A stretch of DNA of 57,253 nucleotides, taken from contig JAUXZO010000161.1 of NCBI GenBank assembly GCA_030692685.1, positions 1 through 57,253 of the forward strand, given 5' to 3'. Source of the stretch: Acidovorax sp. (lineage in GTDB: Bacteria; Pseudomonadota; Gammaproteobacteria; Burkholderiales; Burkholderiaceae_C). This document shows positions 1 to 11,353 of the stretch, in pieces (the first letter of the stretch is position 1; every line of letters starts with the position of its first letter). The translations under genes were made by a program, and so were the position numbers. The notes beneath the pieces were generated by a model. It was given only the letters and a program-made list of their open reading frames with translations, searched no databases and was not told where the DNA came from.

Positions 1-612
<612 letters not shown>

Positions 613-1587
613 CTAGGCCGCTTCCGCCCTGCGCACAAAATCCTGCGCTGCCAGCGCCAATGCCGCCTGCAGGGTCAGCGGGGGGGTCCAATCAAGAAGT
701 TCACGGGTCTTGCCGATATCAACCTGCAGGGAACCGCACAGGCGCTGCGCAAAATCCTGTTTGCCGAGCAGGCCGGCGGCCAGACGCAACACCGGCACCG
801 GCACCGGCAGCAGCCGTGCCGACTTTCCCAGGGCGTCGGCGGTGCGGCGCATTAGCACCGTGGTGGAAACGTCCTGGCCGTCGCTGGCCAGAAAAACCTG
901 GTTGGCCGCGCCCGGATGGTCCAGGCAGGTCACGATCAGGTCCGCCAGGTTGTCTACGGCAATCAGGCTGCGCTGGTTGTCAATCGCACCAAGGGGCAGC
1001 GGCACACCGCGGTACAGCCAGCGCATCATCGCCAGGAAATTCGCCCCGACACCCGGGCCATACACCAGCACGGGCCGGATGATGGCGACTTCAAGTCCGG
1101 TGGCTTTTGCGATGTCCTGCAGGCCCAGCTCGGCCTCATGTTTGGAAATGCCGTAAGCGTCCAGCGGCGCCGGCACGTCGTCGGCGGTATACGGCCGGCC
1201 CGGCACCGTGCCCTCGCCGTTAACCTTGACCGAACTGACAAAAACAAGGCGCCGGACCCCGGCCAGCGCCGCCTGGCGCGCCAGGTTCAGGGTACCGGTC
1301 ACATTGACGCGCCTGAATTCCGTCAGCGGGTCCGCTGCGGTGTCCTGCATGACATGGACCCGCGCGGCCAGGTGAACCACGCAATCAACGCCCTCAAGCG
1401 CTGCCCGCCAGTCGGTTGCGGCACCGAGGTCTCCCACTGTGACGGCATCAACGCCCGCGGGCAATGCCGGCGAAGAAGCTGAGGCGCGCAGGGCCGCCCG
1501 CACCCTCCGGCCGGATGCCACTAGCGTGGCCGTCACGCGCCGCCCGACAAACCCTGTTGCCCCCGTGACCAGGACGCGCCCGCTCAT
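613..1587 (-). CDS. NAD-dependent epimerase/dehydratase, WbpV-like 4-reductase candidate
   Basis: This 324-residue short-chain dehydrogenase/reductase of the extended class begins with the Rossmann motif TGATGFVG and has the catalytic Tyr-x3-Lys as YGISK near residue 145, preceded by a Ser-rich strand (FVSSVKV). Overall it resembles proteins such as Pseudomonas WbpV, which reduce the 4-keto sugar made by WbpM to give UDP-QuiNAc; a WbpM-type gene is at 53.4 kb, so that role is plausible. A 4-epimerase role cannot be excluded. The ATG at 1587 overlaps the stop of the upstream glycosyltransferase (ATGA), which favours it over the ATG at 1596. It is the last gene of the long minus-strand unit. 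Confidence 0.8.
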   Translation of the reverse strand: MSGRVLVTGATGFVGRRVTATLVASGRRVRAALRASASSPALPAGVDAVTVGDLGAATDWRAALEGVDCVVHLAARVHVMQDTAADPLTEFRRVNVTGTLNLARQAALAGVRRLVFVSSVKVNGEGTVPGRPYTADDVPAPLDAYGISKHEAELGLQDIAKATGLEVAIIRPVLVYGPGVGANFLAMMRWLYRGVPLPLGAIDNQRSLIAVDNLADLIVTCLDHPGAANQVFLASDGQDVSTTVLMRRTADALGKSARLLPVPVPVLRLAAGLLGKQDFAQRLCGSLQVDIGKTRELLDWTPPLTLQAALALAAQDFVRRAEAA

Positions 1588-2747
1588 GGCGCGCACATTT
1601 CGCGATAAACAGCAAGGGTTTGCTGCGCCACCCTGGCTTCGGAAAATTCGGACTCAACCATCTGCCGTCCGGTTTCGCCCATTTGGAGCCGCAGCACCGG
1701 ATCGCCGACAAGCTGCGCTATGGCTTCTGCCAGGATCGCCGCGTCACGCAGTGGCACCAGCAGGCCGTTTTCACCGTGACGCACGATCTCGCGGCAGCCG
1801 GGCGCGTCGGTGGCCACCAGCGGCCGCGCACAGGCGGCGGCCTCCAGCAGCACTTTCGGCAAGCCCTCACGGTAGGACGGCAGGCACACGATGTGGGCCT
1901 GGGCCAGTGCCGCTGGCATGTTGTCGCAGCGTCCCCAGCACTCGACCACACCGCTGTCGTGCCAGGCCTTGAGCTGGTCATCCGGGATGGACGCAGGATT
2001 GTCGGCATCGCCGTCACCCACCAAAACAAAGCGCGCCGTGACGCCGCGTGCGCGCAACACGGCGGCGGCAGCGACAAACTCGCCGACACCCTTGTCCCAG
2101 AGCATGCGGGACGCCAGCATCACCACCGGAATGCCATCCGGCTCCTGGGTGGGGCGGAAGCGCTCGATGTCAACCCCGGACCCTCGGATCAGCCTGACGC
2201 GCGAGGCCGCCACAAGCCCGCCAGACACCAGCATCGCCATGTCATCCGGGTTCTGGAGGATCAGGACATTGCGGCCGGCATTGAGCAATACCCGGAAAAC
2301 CCGCGACACGGCTGCGCGCAGCACCGTCGCCAGACGGCTGCCTGACGTGAAAAGAAAACCCATCCCGGCCATCGCGTTCACCACGGCAGGCCGCCGCACA
2401 AGCAATGCCGCAAGCGAGCCGTACAGCACGGGTTTGAGTGCCACATGGTGGACGATGTCGGGCCGTTCACGTCGGTACAGCTGCACGATTTCGGCAATGG
2501 CCGCGATTTCGCTGAAGGGATTTCGGCTTCGGCGGCGCAAGCCAATCGGAACCAGCTTGAAGCCCTCCGCAGTGATCTCGGCACCCCTCTGCCCCACACG
2601 GGTGGCGACCACAATGTCATAGCCGGCCGCCTGTGCGGCGCGCGCGGGCGGCAAGCGGTGCGAGCAAAAATACCAGTCTTCAGTAACAAGAAACAGCAGC
2701 TTTTTGCGCGTTCCCGCCGCCGGAGAACCGCTGCCCGTGGCCGCCAT
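1584..2747 (-). CDS. Glycosyltransferase family 4
   Basis: A 387-residue GT-B fold glycosyltransferase, predicted to add one sugar to the undecaprenyl-linked repeat unit at the cytoplasmic membrane face. The N-terminal domain starts KKLLFLVTEDWYF with the RLPPARAA helix, typical of this O-unit GT4 group. The C-terminal domain has the acceptor/donor elements MLWDKGVGEFV, LPSYREGLPKVLLEAAACARP and the Glu-x7-Glu region around residues 290-300. The ATG at 2747 overlaps the stop of the upstream dehydrogenase (TGATG); a TTG one codon earlier is less likely. It is coupled on both sides, so it is expressed with tviB-like and the terminal SDR gene. Donor and linkage cannot be read from sequence. Confidence 0.88.
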   Translation of the reverse strand: MAATGSGSPAAGTRKKLLFLVTEDWYFCSHRLPPARAAQAAGYDIVVATRVGQRGAEITAEGFKLVPIGLRRRSRNPFSEIAAIAEIVQLYRRERPDIVHHVALKPVLYGSLAALLVRRPAVVNAMAGMGFLFTSGSRLATVLRAAVSRVFRVLLNAGRNVLILQNPDDMAMLVSGGLVAASRVRLIRGSGVDIERFRPTQEPDGIPVVMLASRMLWDKGVGEFVAAAAVLRARGVTARFVLVGDGDADNPASIPDDQLKAWHDSGVVECWGRCDNMPAALAQAHIVCLPSYREGLPKVLLEAAACARPLVATDAPGCREIVRHGENGLLVPLRDAAILAEAIAQLVGDPVLRLQMGETGRQMVESEFSEARVAQQTLAVYREMCAP

Positions 2748-4039
2748 CAAAGGCGCAGGTCGGCCTCTTCGGCCGCAAGCACATACTTCAGGTCGTACAG
2801 GACCTGTACCGGCTTGCCCAGCGCCCGGATGCCCTCGGCGCCGAGGGCACGAAATTCATTATGGGCCACCGCAAGAATGACGCTGTCGTAGGTGCCGGAT
2901 TCCGGTGCGCTGATGGGCGTGATCCCGTATTCGTGGACCGATTCTTCGGCCGAGATCCAGGGATCGTAAACATCCACCTTGCAGTTGTATTCTTGGAGTT
3001 CGGCGACGATGTCGACGATGCGGGTGTTCCGGAGATCCGGACAGTTTTCCTTGAACGCAAGCCCCATGACCAGAACCCTGGCGCCATCAACCTGGATGCG
3101 TTTTTTGGTCATGGCTTTCACCAGTTGCGCCACCACATAACCGCCCATGCTGTCGTTCAAACGTCGGCCCGCCAGGATGATTTCCGGGTGATAGCCAAGT
3201 GCCTGAGCCTTGTGGGTCAGGTAATAGGGATCAACACCAATGCAATGCCCGCCCACTAGGCCGGGCCGGAACGGCAAGAAATTCCACTTGGTGCCGGCCG
3301 CTTTGAGCACCGCTTCGGTATCGATGTCCATCTTGTTGAAGATGATCGCCAGCTCGTTGATCAACGCGATGTTGAGGTCGCGCTGCGTGTTTTCGATCAC
3401 CTTCGCCGCTTCGGCAACCTTGATGCTGGAGGCCTTGTGGGTGCCGGCAACAATGATCTCGTTGTAAAGCGCATCAACGACATCGGCAATCTCGGGCGTG
3501 GACCCGGAAGTGACTTTCCTGATCGTGGTCACCCGGTGCTCCTTGTCCCCTGGGTTGATGCGCTCAGGGCTGTAGCCAGCATAAAAATCTTGGTTGAACC
3601 TGAGCCCGGAAAACTTCTCCAGCACGGGTACGCAGTCCTCCTCGGTCGCCCCGGGGTAAACCGTCGATTCATAAATCACGATATCGCCGGGTTTGAGTAC
3701 CTTGCCAATCGTCTCGCTGGCCTTGATCAGCGGCGTGAGATCCGGACGCTTGTACTGGTCAATGGGCGTTGGCACCGTCACGATGAACACATTGCATGCC
3801 GCCAAATCCTGAGAGTTGGTCGAAAACGTCAGGTGCTTGGCTTTCTGAAGCTCTTCGGACGAGGTCTCCAGGGTGTGGTCCTGTCCGGACTGCAGTTCAG
3901 CAATGCGTTTGAGGTTGATATCGAAGCCGACGACGGGCCTTTTTTTTCCGAATTCCACGGCGAGTGGAAGGCCCACGTAGCCAAGGCCCACGATAGCGAG
4001 GTTGTATTTTGAGTTCTTTTGCATAAAAGTAGCTAGCAT
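2747..4039 (-). CDS. tviB: UDP-N-acetylglucosamine 6-dehydrogenase (TviB/WbpA-type)
   Basis: This enzyme oxidises C6 of UDP-GlcNAc to the uronic acid using two NAD+ per turn. The N-terminal NAD domain shows [10 protein letters not shown] near residue 18, and the catalytic Cys lies in [12 protein letters not shown] near residue 268. A C-terminal UDP-binding domain follows ([13 protein letters not shown] near residue 335). The length of 430 residues is close to Salmonella TviB (425). Starting at the internal ATG at 4024 would give 425 residues, but the ATG at 4039 forms a TGATG overlap with tviC-like. It would feed tviC-like for UDP-GalNAcA and, at the far end of the cluster, the wbpB/E/D-like set. 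Confidence 0.9.
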   Translation of the reverse strand: MLATFMQKNSKYNLAIVGLGYVGLPLAVEFGKKRPVVGFDINLKRIAELQSGQDHTLETSSEELQKAKHLTFSTNSQDLAACNVFIVTVPTPIDQYKRPDLTPLIKASETIGKVLKPGDIVIYESTVYPGATEEDCVPVLEKFSGLRFNQDFYAGYSPERINPGDKEHRVTTIRKVTSGSTPEIADVVDALYNEIIVAGTHKASSIKVAEAAKVIENTQRDLNIALINELAIIFNKMDIDTEAVLKAAGTKWNFLPFRPGLVGGHCIGVDPYYLTHKAQALGYHPEIILAGRRLNDSMGGYVVAQLVKAMTKKRIQVDGARVLVMGLAFKENCPDLRNTRIVDIVAELQEYNCKVDVYDPWISAEESVHEYGITPISAPESGTYDSVILAVAHNEFRALGAEGIRALGKPVQVLYDLKYVLAAEEADLRL

Positions 4040-5079
4040 CAACGAATAGAAGTGGCCAGGTCGCGCACATACCAGGCCATGGCCTCTTTCATGCCCTGCG
4101 CGATGGTATGACTGGGCTGATAACCGAGACGGGTTCTGGCCTTGTCGATACTTGCCAGTGAATGTTGGACATCTCCAGCCCGGAAGTCACGGTACAAAGG
4201 CGGAGCAATTTCCAGTTCGGGCAGGTGGTTCTTCAGCTCAGTCCCGATCAGCCTGTGAAGATCATTCAGGGTTGTACGGTCGCCGACAGCAACGTTGTAC
4301 ACCTGCCGAAGAGCGTCAGGATTGGCGGTCGTCGCAGCCAGCAGATTAGCCTGAACCGCGTTGGCTACAAAACAGAAATCACGGCTGGTTTGCCCGTCAC
4401 CATTGATATACACCGGCTCACCTCCGTGCATCGCGGCAATCCATTTGGGTATGACTGCAGCGTAGGCCCCATCGGGGTTTTGATGGGGTCCGAAAATATT
4501 GAAGTAGCGCAACCCGATGGTGTCCAGGGCATAACACCGACCAAAGACCTCGGCATAAAGTTCATTGACTAGCTTGGTGACCGCATAGGGTGAAAGTGGC
4601 CGTCCTATCCGGTCCTCGATTTTTGGAAGGTCCGGGTGATCGCCGTAGGTTGAGCTGGATGCAGCATATACAAAGCGCTGGACTCCCTCATCCCGCGTGG
4701 CGATCAGCATATTTAGAAAGCCGTCAATATTCGCGCGATTGGTGCGTACGGGATCTTCCAGGGATCGGGGAACAGAGCCCAGGGCGGCTTGGTGTAAAAC
4801 AAAATCCACGCCTTTGACGGCTTCTTGGCAAGCCCGGGCGTCCGCGATATCGCCTTCTATAAACCTGAATCTTCTCCACTGCTCAGGACCAACTTCAGCC
4901 TCGATCTGCTGGAGGTTCTCGAGCCGTCCAGTGGCAAAATTGTCCAGGCCTACGACGTGCTGGTCGAGCTTCAAAAGAGCTTCAAGCAAATTGCATCCTA
5001 CAAAACCAGCAACGCCAGTAACCAGCCAGGATCGTGGACTCTCTTTAAGCCGCGTTTTAAGGTTGAAATACTCTGTCAT
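4039..5079 (-). CDS. tviC: UDP-GlcNAc(A) C4-epimerase (TviC/WbpP-type)
   Basis: A 346-residue extended SDR that should interconvert UDP-GlcNAcA and UDP-GalNAcA, or the non-oxidised pair. It has [13 protein letters not shown] near residue 22, the SSSTYGD catalytic serine strand near residue 140, and YAVTK as Tyr-x3-Lys near residue 165. The order tviB-tviC matches the Vi-antigen and WbpO/WbpP pairs. Its ATG overlaps the stop of the upstream AsnB gene (ATGA). The neighbouring amidotransferase suggests the uronic acid is converted to a uronamide. Confidence in the family is high; the exact substrate is inferred from pairing. Confidence 0.88.
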   Translation of the reverse strand: MTEYFNLKTRLKESPRSWLVTGVAGFVGCNLLEALLKLDQHVVGLDNFATGRLENLQQIEAEVGPEQWRRFRFIEGDIADARACQEAVKGVDFVLHQAALGSVPRSLEDPVRTNRANIDGFLNMLIATRDEGVQRFVYAASSSTYGDHPDLPKIEDRIGRPLSPYAVTKLVNELYAEVFGRCYALDTIGLRYFNIFGPHQNPDGAYAAVIPKWIAAMHGGEPVYINGDGQTSRDFCFVANAVQANLLAATTANPDALRQVYNVAVGDRTTLNDLHRLIGTELKNHLPELEIAPPLYRDFRAGDVQHSLASIDKARTRLGYQPSHTIAQGMKEAMAWYVRDLATSIR

Positions 5080-7055
5080 GTGGAATTCGTCAGGACTTGC
5101 GCGGTGTTTTGATGATTTTCCAGCCAGCTTTGAAACATCAACACGTTCCAGAGCTGGTATTGCCAGTTACGTCGACCGGAAAGATGCTCTTGCCACTTCT
5201 GCCGGATCTGGGCCGGGTGCAAGTATCCCTCTTTTTCAAGGCGGGCCTCAGCAAGAAGAGCTTCAGCCCATTGGCGCAACGGGCCCCTCAACCAGGAATC
5301 AATCGGCACGCCGAAGCCCATTTTGGGCCGCTCAACCAGTCCCTGGGGAACGTGCCGATACAAGACCTGCCGCAAAATCCACTTGCCCTTCCCGTCGCGC
5401 AACTTCAAATCATGTGGCAAGCGCCAAGCCCATTCCACAACACGGTGATCCAGAAATGGAACCCGCGTTTCAAGTGAGACGCCCATGGCGGCACGGTCAA
5501 CCTTGGCCAAAATGTCGTCTGGAAGGTAGGTCATCAGGTCCAGGGCCATCATCCGCTCGACATCATTGAGGCCACGCAGTTCCGGGGCATGGCCCTGTAG
5601 CAGTGTAGGAGGCTCAACAGCACCAACCACCACAGAGGCAGGATCCTGCCACTGGGAGACCAGGCCCAAATACAGATCGTCGACAGACTTGCTTGCCAGG
5701 ACGCCGGCACCCTTGTGCAGCTTGTCGCCGAGCAGGGCTACCTTCCCGGCACCAGGGATCAGGGTGCCAGCCGCGCGACCGATACTATTCCATGTTGCAG
5801 GTGAGAGGCTGGTCAACAGGCTGGCGCCCAACTGGCGCAGCGGTTGAGGTACGCCCGCCAATTTGTCCCACAACTTGCCGGTAAGTTGATAACGGTTGTA
5901 GCCGCAAAACAATTCGTCTCCAGCATCACCGGATAGGGAGACCGTCACATGCTGCCGCGCCAGTTGGGCAACCAGGAAGGTGGGTATTTGGGAGGAATCT
6001 CCAAACGGTTCGTCATACAACTCAGGCAAGCGCGAGACGACTTCCTGAGCCTGCTCGGCAGACACATACAACTCCGTATGCTCGGTACCCAGGTGTTTGG
6101 CAACGGCCATTGCATGCTCGGCCTCGTTGTAGCCCGGCTCGCGAAAACCGATGGTAAAGGTCTTTACCGGCCGGGTAGATTGCTTCTGCATCAAGGCCAC
6201 AACGGTAGAGGAATCAATGCCACCCGAGAGGAATGCGCCCAGCGGGACGTCGGCAACCATTTGCCGCCCCACAGCGTCAAGCAACAGGCTTTCCAGTTGA
6301 TCGGTTGCGTCTTCCGCGGATCCGGCAAATCGATTTGCCACCCCGTCTTCCGCCGTGGTGGCAGCCGACCAATATTGCGAAATCACAGGGTCACGTTGTC
6401 CTGGCGAAAGGACAAGCCAGCTGCCCGGTAATAGTTTGGCAATGCCTCGATAAATCGAGTATGGAGCCGGAATGTAGGCATGACGCAAAAACAGGCTCAA
6501 CGCGCCACGGTCGATCTCTGCCGAGAAAGCAGGATGCGCCTGTAGCGCCTTGAGTTCCGACCCAAACAAAAATGTATCGCCCTGCCATCCGTAATAAAGC
6601 GGCTTCTCGCCCAGCCGATCGCGTCCCAGTGTCAACGACGACGTTTCCCTGTCCCACAATGCAAAGGCGAACATGCCGATGGCAAGTTTGAGGGTCGCCT
6701 CAACGCCAAGAAGCTCAAAACTCGCCAGCAGCGTCTCGGTGTCTGAATGTCCACGCCATGAAGCCAGTCCACCTTGAGCTTTCTGCAATTGCCGGCGAAC
6801 GTCAAGGTGATTGTAAATCTCGCCATTAAAGACGATTACAAAACGCCCACTGCTCGATAACATGGGCTGACTGCCGGCTTCAGAAAGATCAAGTATCGAC
6901 AACCTGCGATGGGCCAGCCCGATACCAGCCGCATCGTCACGCCAGAAGCCGTCGGCATCCGGTCCGCGATGGCTGATGCGCGCGGCCATGCGCTCAAGCA
7001 CATCAAGCGGGGCGCCGAGCTGCGTCGGAGAAAGAAAACCAGCCAAACCACACAT
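5076..7055 (-). CDS. AsnB-type glutamine amidotransferase, copy 1
   Basis: A 659-residue class II amidotransferase of the asparagine synthase family. The start at 7055 places the N-terminal nucleophile directly as Met-Cys (MCGLAGF), which the enzyme needs; a longer reading frame from 7091 would bury it. The glutaminase domain has HRGPDADG and FNGEIYN. The synthetase domain has the ATP pyrophosphatase loop SGGIDSS at 277-283 and [12 protein letters not shown]. In glycan loci such proteins are thought to amidate uronic acids, as proposed for WbpS, and adjacency to tviC/tviB-like genes points to GalNAcA or GlcNAcA carboxamide. A true asparagine synthetase role is possible but less likely in this context. 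Confidence 0.88.
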   Translation of the reverse strand: MCGLAGFLSPTQLGAPLDVLERMAARISHRGPDADGFWRDDAAGIGLAHRRLSILDLSEAGSQPMLSSSGRFVIVFNGEIYNHLDVRRQLQKAQGGLASWRGHSDTETLLASFELLGVEATLKLAIGMFAFALWDRETSSLTLGRDRLGEKPLYYGWQGDTFLFGSELKALQAHPAFSAEIDRGALSLFLRHAYIPAPYSIYRGIAKLLPGSWLVLSPGQRDPVISQYWSAATTAEDGVANRFAGSAEDATDQLESLLLDAVGRQMVADVPLGAFLSGGIDSSTVVALMQKQSTRPVKTFTIGFREPGYNEAEHAMAVAKHLGTEHTELYVSAEQAQEVVSRLPELYDEPFGDSSQIPTFLVAQLARQHVTVSLSGDAGDELFCGYNRYQLTGKLWDKLAGVPQPLRQLGASLLTSLSPATWNSIGRAAGTLIPGAGKVALLGDKLHKGAGVLASKSVDDLYLGLVSQWQDPASVVVGAVEPPTLLQGHAPELRGLNDVERMMALDLMTYLPDDILAKVDRAAMGVSLETRVPFLDHRVVEWAWRLPHDLKLRDGKGKWILRQVLYRHVPQGLVERPKMGFGVPIDSWLRGPLRQWAEALLAEARLEKEGYLHPAQIRQKWQEHLSGRRNWQYQLWNVLMFQSWLENHQNTAQVLTNST

Positions 7056-7175
7056 TGAAATTTCACTCCCCGGATACTGGCATCGCGACACCCTGGCCAG
7101 CCGGTTTACCGCCAGTCAGTTCTTGGAAACACGCATCAGCTAAGCATATCCGCGCCACGCTGACCGGCAAGGCGG

Positions 7176-8831
7176 CTAGTCCCCATTCGAGTCAAACCGA
7201 TCAACCCACCGGGGCCTGAGCTTGGCGAGCTGCATGAGGCCTGCCATCCCGATACTCACGTAAATCATCGCAAACGGAAATCGCATCCGATACAGAGTAC
7301 CCACGTTCGCTACCGTCAACCCAAGCAAGAGGGTCAATCCAACCGCAAAACTGATGGGTATAAGCAGGGGCACGGTCCAGCGTTTGTAGCTGAACAACCA
7401 GAAGAGCAACCCCAGGTAGGCGATGTAACAATAGAACATCTCAACAGATGAAATGAATATTTCAACAGCGCTGGAGTTTCGTTTTTCCGTCGACATCCAT
7501 TGCGACGGAAATGGCGCAAACATGGCAATCTGCATCGCACGCGGAATATATCGGATCAAATCCTCGTTCTTGCAGAAATCGATGCCCTTATCGATGTTGC
7601 TGGCAGCGGTCGTGCCACCGGAACTAGTGAAGCCCGCCCGAGCAACCGCAATTTTCAGAAAAATGCGATTGATCATGTTCTCAAAAAAAGCTCCCTCCTT
7701 GAGAATGACCACCGGTCGACATTCCTGAATGGCCTTAACCATCGCAGCCTCCACCCTGGCGGCCTTTATTCGCTGGACCTCCAATCGCGCAGCAGCCACC
7801 ATCTGAGGTGTCACCTGAATATTTTTCTTTTGTGGATTGATTTTATTCAGAGAGTCCTCAGTCTGCTTCAGAACATCTGCATAAATTTCATCGTCCGAAA
7901 ATTCCTTACCCGAAAGAATACGCACGGTATCCGCACTTCTAACACTCTCATTGGATTGCCAGATAACGAGCGGGATGACCACTTTGGCATGCACGTCGTC
8001 GCTGGGGATGGGGCGCATTCTGATGTCAATGAAAGTGATCGACATCACATAGAGGAAGAGATTGATCAGCATCAGGATTCCAATCGACCCCAAATTGAAA
8101 CGGATCATCACTGAGATGCGCGATGGATCTACCGCCGTGCGGAGCTGCAGAAACTGCCACGTGACACGACCCAGATGCCATAGCACAAGGAGCACGCCTA
8201 GGCCCAAAAATGGGAACATGAAGTAGGGGCGGAATATCGAAACGATAGCCAGGGCAAGCGCACTGAGCGCCAACAAAGGGGCGATCTGCCAAGTCTGGCG
8301 TTCCTGGCGCAGCAGACCAACCCAGCAGCATAATGTGACCAACACGCCCGCCGTACAAAAGACATCCTTGTGAATCTGTCCGTACTGGAGCAATGCAGAG
8401 GGGAAGGCCAGATAAGGAAGCAACGCAATAATGGCTTCGTTATCTTCCAGATCGAGATACTTCAGCATTGCAAACAATGCCACTCCGCCTGTGGCGAACA
8501 TCACCCCATTGAGAGGCAAAAGCACCCAAGGGTGAGGACCGAACAATACGTAGAAAAAGGCCGCGACGCCGGTGATGGCGTTGTCGCCGTCAGGCCTCAA
8601 TAGAAATTCCCCCCATCCGCCCAGAACAATTTTTTGGGCATGCGCAACAGCCTGCTCATGAAAGCCCACCCAGTCACGCCCAGCAAGCAAGCCATTTCCC
8701 GCATGCAACTGCGGGAAAATATGTGGGAGGATCAAGACCTGAAGAGCAAGCCCCGCGAGCAGTGCATATAAGACTAGGACAACCCAAACTTTAAGGGTAA
8801 GAAGCCGTGCTTTGTGGTTAGGTGCATTCAA
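7176..8831 (-). CDS. Polytopic membrane protein, unclassified family, paralogue A (polymerase or GT-C candidate)
   Basis: A 551-residue inner-membrane protein with about ten hydrophobic segments. A large hydrophilic, presumably periplasmic, region spans roughly residues 265-425. No named family is recognised with certainty. It is clearly paralogous to the protein at 21302-22687. Shared motifs are a first-loop HAG-x-G-x-L-x-G-x-D (Asp53), QIHKD (154-156), YIPRAMQI (428-435), APFPSQW (439-445), SVEM (462-465) and GTLYRMR (511-517). An acidic residue in the loop after the first membrane segment and late conserved arginines recall Wzy polymerases and GT-C enzymes. The start is TTG at 8831, with GGAG eight bases upstream and no better in-frame start. 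Assigning it as Wzy is inference. Confidence 0.75.
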   Translation of the reverse strand: MNAPNHKARLLTLKVWVVLVLYALLAGLALQVLILPHIFPQLHAGNGLLAGRDWVGFHEQAVAHAQKIVLGGWGEFLLRPDGDNAITGVAAFFYVLFGPHPWVLLPLNGVMFATGGVALFAMLKYLDLEDNEAIIALLPYLAFPSALLQYGQIHKDVFCTAGVLVTLCCWVGLLRQERQTWQIAPLLALSALALAIVSIFRPYFMFPFLGLGVLLVLWHLGRVTWQFLQLRTAVDPSRISVMIRFNLGSIGILMLINLFLYVMSITFIDIRMRPIPSDDVHAKVVIPLVIWQSNESVRSADTVRILSGKEFSDDEIYADVLKQTEDSLNKINPQKKNIQVTPQMVAAARLEVQRIKAARVEAAMVKAIQECRPVVILKEGAFFENMINRIFLKIAVARAGFTSSGGTTAASNIDKGIDFCKNEDLIRYIPRAMQIAMFAPFPSQWMSTEKRNSSAVEIFISSVEMFYCYIAYLGLLFWLFSYKRWTVPLLIPISFAVGLTLLLGLTVANVGTLYRMRFPFAMIYVSIGMAGLMQLAKLRPRWVDRFDSNGD

Positions 8832-9095
8832 CGAGAACGCTCCGCCGACCTATCGGCCGATTCAGTAAATTCAAGGCTGCCGGAAATTCCAGTCCGCCCA
8901 ACCAAGTTGACTGGGGGGAGGTGAAGGTACCTATCAATCACGACTTTCAAATCTTTCACCTTTCAGACGGCGGGGGTTTGTCCATCGCTACGGAGCTGTG
9001 TCCTCAATGGATTTTAACGATCTAAGCAATTGGACCAGGGATGGGTGTAATTCCGTTTCACACTAACACTCACAAAGCCCGCAACCGTTTCCATC

Positions 9096-10193
9096 TCAGG
9101 CAGAGAGATTATGCTGGCCGAAGGAGAATCCAATTGACGAAAAAACTGCGTCCCAGCGATCAAGCAGACTCGCCTCGGAAAACTCGCTGTCAGCGTACGC
9201 CCTACCCAGGGTACCTGCCTGGCGGCGGGCAGCCTCATCGCCAAGAAGCTGCTCAATGTTTGTCAACCAGCCAGCTTGATCGATTGCTGTGTAACTCATC
9301 CCGGCCGCCCGCATGGCGCGCGTATACGCTGGCGAAGCAGACGTCACGACTGGCATAGCCATGCGCCAGAAGAGTAGCAGTTTATTCTCCGGCTTGCCCG
9401 CAGCAAAGGGATCGATTAAAGACAAGGGTATCACCGCCAAATCGCACGAACAAATGATGTCAGCACAATCCGCTTCCGTCCATTCGTGAAACTGGACTTC
9501 AGGCAAGAAGCGTTGCGCCGTCTCCACTGTGCTGGTCTTGCCATATTGCCCCATGTACCGAAAGTACTCTCTATCGGTGACAACGTGCATTTCTATCGGG
9601 TACTGTTCGCGCAACTTTTCCAAGACTGGTGCTATTTGTGCCAGTGAACCGAGCGTGTGAGGTAGGCCTTCCCAGACAAGCCGAAAAGGTCGGCCAGGCT
9701 CCACACTGTAGTCGGTTTTTATCGTGCGCGTAACGCTCGTATGCGCATCCAGAATGATATGAGCATTCGGGCAAAATTTTTGGATGTCTCGCCGTTGCTC
9801 TTCCGTCGAACACACGACTGCATCAGCACGTTCGCACATCCGACTTATGGCCTTCCAGTAATCGAGCTGTAAATATCGACTTTGACCCGATAAAAATTTG
9901 AACACCCCCCGGAAGAGCCCTTTGACGTCCGTACGCGGGATCGCGAGATAGGAATCGATGAGGTCATACACGATCTTCCCCTTCGGATAACGGCTCCATT
10001 GGCTGATGTCGGCAAGCGCCGAAAGCACAATCAAATCGTAGTCCTTCTCGGGATCTGCCATCTCGAACTCTATACCCCGTTTCCCGGCGTAAAAAACGAA
10101 ACGGCGTCGGTCTCCTGGCCGATCCAGCGAGTCGCTGTATGGCACATAGCCAATGCGTAAGCCGGAAAGGCCATTAGGAAGTGAGGAATTCAT
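9096..10193 (-). CDS. Glycosyltransferase, GT-B fold (GT4-like)
   Basis: A 365-residue protein with a glycosyltransferase-like layout. The N-terminal half contains IVYDLIDSYLA, which resembles the D-x-x-D segment of GT4 proteins, and a VVCSTEEQRR segment. The C-terminal half contains LAVIPLSLIDPF, the KPENKLLLFW segment typical of donor binding, and a C-terminal SEASLLDRWDAVF helix. The likely role is adding one sugar to the repeat unit. ATG at 10193 is preferred to a TTG at 10199 that would overlap the upstream stop. It follows the GT2 gene by only two bases, so the two are co-translated. Donor and acceptor are unknown. Confidence 0.8.
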   Translation of the reverse strand: MNSSLPNGLSGLRIGYVPYSDSLDRPGDRRRFVFYAGKRGIEFEMADPEKDYDLIVLSALADISQWSRYPKGKIVYDLIDSYLAIPRTDVKGLFRGVFKFLSGQSRYLQLDYWKAISRMCERADAVVCSTEEQRRDIQKFCPNAHIILDAHTSVTRTIKTDYSVEPGRPFRLVWEGLPHTLGSLAQIAPVLEKLREQYPIEMHVVTDREYFRYMGQYGKTSTVETAQRFLPEVQFHEWTEADCADIICSCDLAVIPLSLIDPFAAGKPENKLLLFWRMAMPVVTSASPAYTRAMRAAGMSYTAIDQAGWLTNIEQLLGDEAARRQAGTLGRAYADSEFSEASLLDRWDAVFSSIGFSFGQHNLSA

Positions 10194-10195
10194 TG

Positions 10196-11350
10196 TCAAC
10201 GAACGACCGAGTTGCGTTCAGCCAGCCAATGATCAAATTGACGGATGTCAGTCACCCCCTCCAATGCCTGTAACGAGTGCCATTGGATCTCAGCGCCGCT
10301 TTGCTTCGAGCTCATGGCCAGCACGCGTTTCAAGCGTACCCAGCTGGCACGGTCAAAAACGGTGGCGGCCAGTCCAATCCAGTCGGACAAGGTTAACAAC
10401 CCGAGATTGCGCAGCAAATCCCGTGCAGTGATGGCGCCGAGTTTGAGCTGCACAAACCAGGCATAAAACTGACGGCGCACGTAGCCGGCACGATCAATCT
10501 CTACATGCTTGAGCAACTCGGGATAGTTCTGCTTGAGGAGCACCAGCCAAACATGCATCCCGTTCATCAGTTCATTTCCAGGCAGGCGTCCCTGGAAATC
10601 GGCATCTATGCCCAGATAGCTCAAACCGCTTGCCTGCTTGTTGCTGTACACGTAGTGTCCAAATGACTTTGGCGAAACACCCACCACAAGCAGCCGCTCG
10701 GGTGAGAAGACCCACTTGTCTGCCGTCAGCAACAAAGCGTTGAGCGCGTAATGATCGGGGAACGGTTTTTGAAACAACCCTCCGCCAACCTTGCTGAAAG
10801 CTTTGCGGGCAACAAGTGTTGTCTGCATGTTCAGCGGAATTCGCACTTTGAAACTGAACATATCTTGAACAATGCCAAAACGTTGCGCCGGTGTCAGCAT
10901 GCCTTCATCTACAAGATCCGGTCCGAACTGGAAATGGGCCTCACTGTAAAAACTTTGCGTGTTGCCTGCAATTGAACCTGGCGCCACGTATGAATAAGCA
11001 TTGTGCACAACACAGTCGGGCTGATTGTACTTATCGAGGAGGCGTTCCATGCGCGAGAAATACCCGGGAAGGAGATAGTCGTCGTCTCCCATCATGAGCA
11101 CATAGTCACCCGACGAAGCCGAAAGCGCATTGTTCCAGTTGTCGGTTACGGAAACCGGCGTCTCAAGCCGCAATATTCTGACTCGCGGATCGTTCGCGAA
11201 TTGCCGGATGATTTGCGGAGTTTGGTCGGTATTGGCATTGTCGGAAATTACCAATTCCATATCTTCATAGCCCTGCTCAAGAATGGAACGGATACAGTTT
11301 TCCAGAAAACCGCCACCGTTGCGCGTAGGGAGTAACACAGAAAATTTCAT
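10196..11350 (-). CDS. Glycosyltransferase family 2
   Basis: A 384-residue GT-A fold enzyme. The N-terminus FSVLLPTRNGGGFLENC, the nucleotide-binding ELVISDNANTD strand and the metal-binding acidic motif MMGDDDYLLPGY (near residue 93) are canonical for GT2. The C-terminal 100 residues carry no recognised domain. It sits three bases after the methyltransferase gene and two before the next glycosyltransferase, so it belongs to one translational block. It is expected to be cytoplasmic and membrane-associated, acting on the lipid-linked intermediate. Linkage is not predictable. Confidence 0.9.
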   Translation of the reverse strand: MKFSVLLPTRNGGGFLENCIRSILEQGYEDMELVISDNANTDQTPQIIRQFANDPRVRILRLETPVSVTDNWNNALSASSGDYVLMMGDDDYLLPGYFSRMERLLDKYNQPDCVVHNAYSYVAPGSIAGNTQSFYSEAHFQFGPDLVDEGMLTPAQRFGIVQDMFSFKVRIPLNMQTTLVARKAFSKVGGGLFQKPFPDHYALNALLLTADKWVFSPERLLVVGVSPKSFGHYVYSNKQASGLSYLGIDADFQGRLPGNELMNGMHVWLVLLKQNYPELLKHVEIDRAGYVRRQFYAWFVQLKLGAITARDLLRNLGLLTLSDWIGLAATVFDRASWVRLKRVLAMSSKQSGAEIQWHSLQALEGVTDIRQFDHWLAERNSVVR

Positions 11351-11353
11351 GGC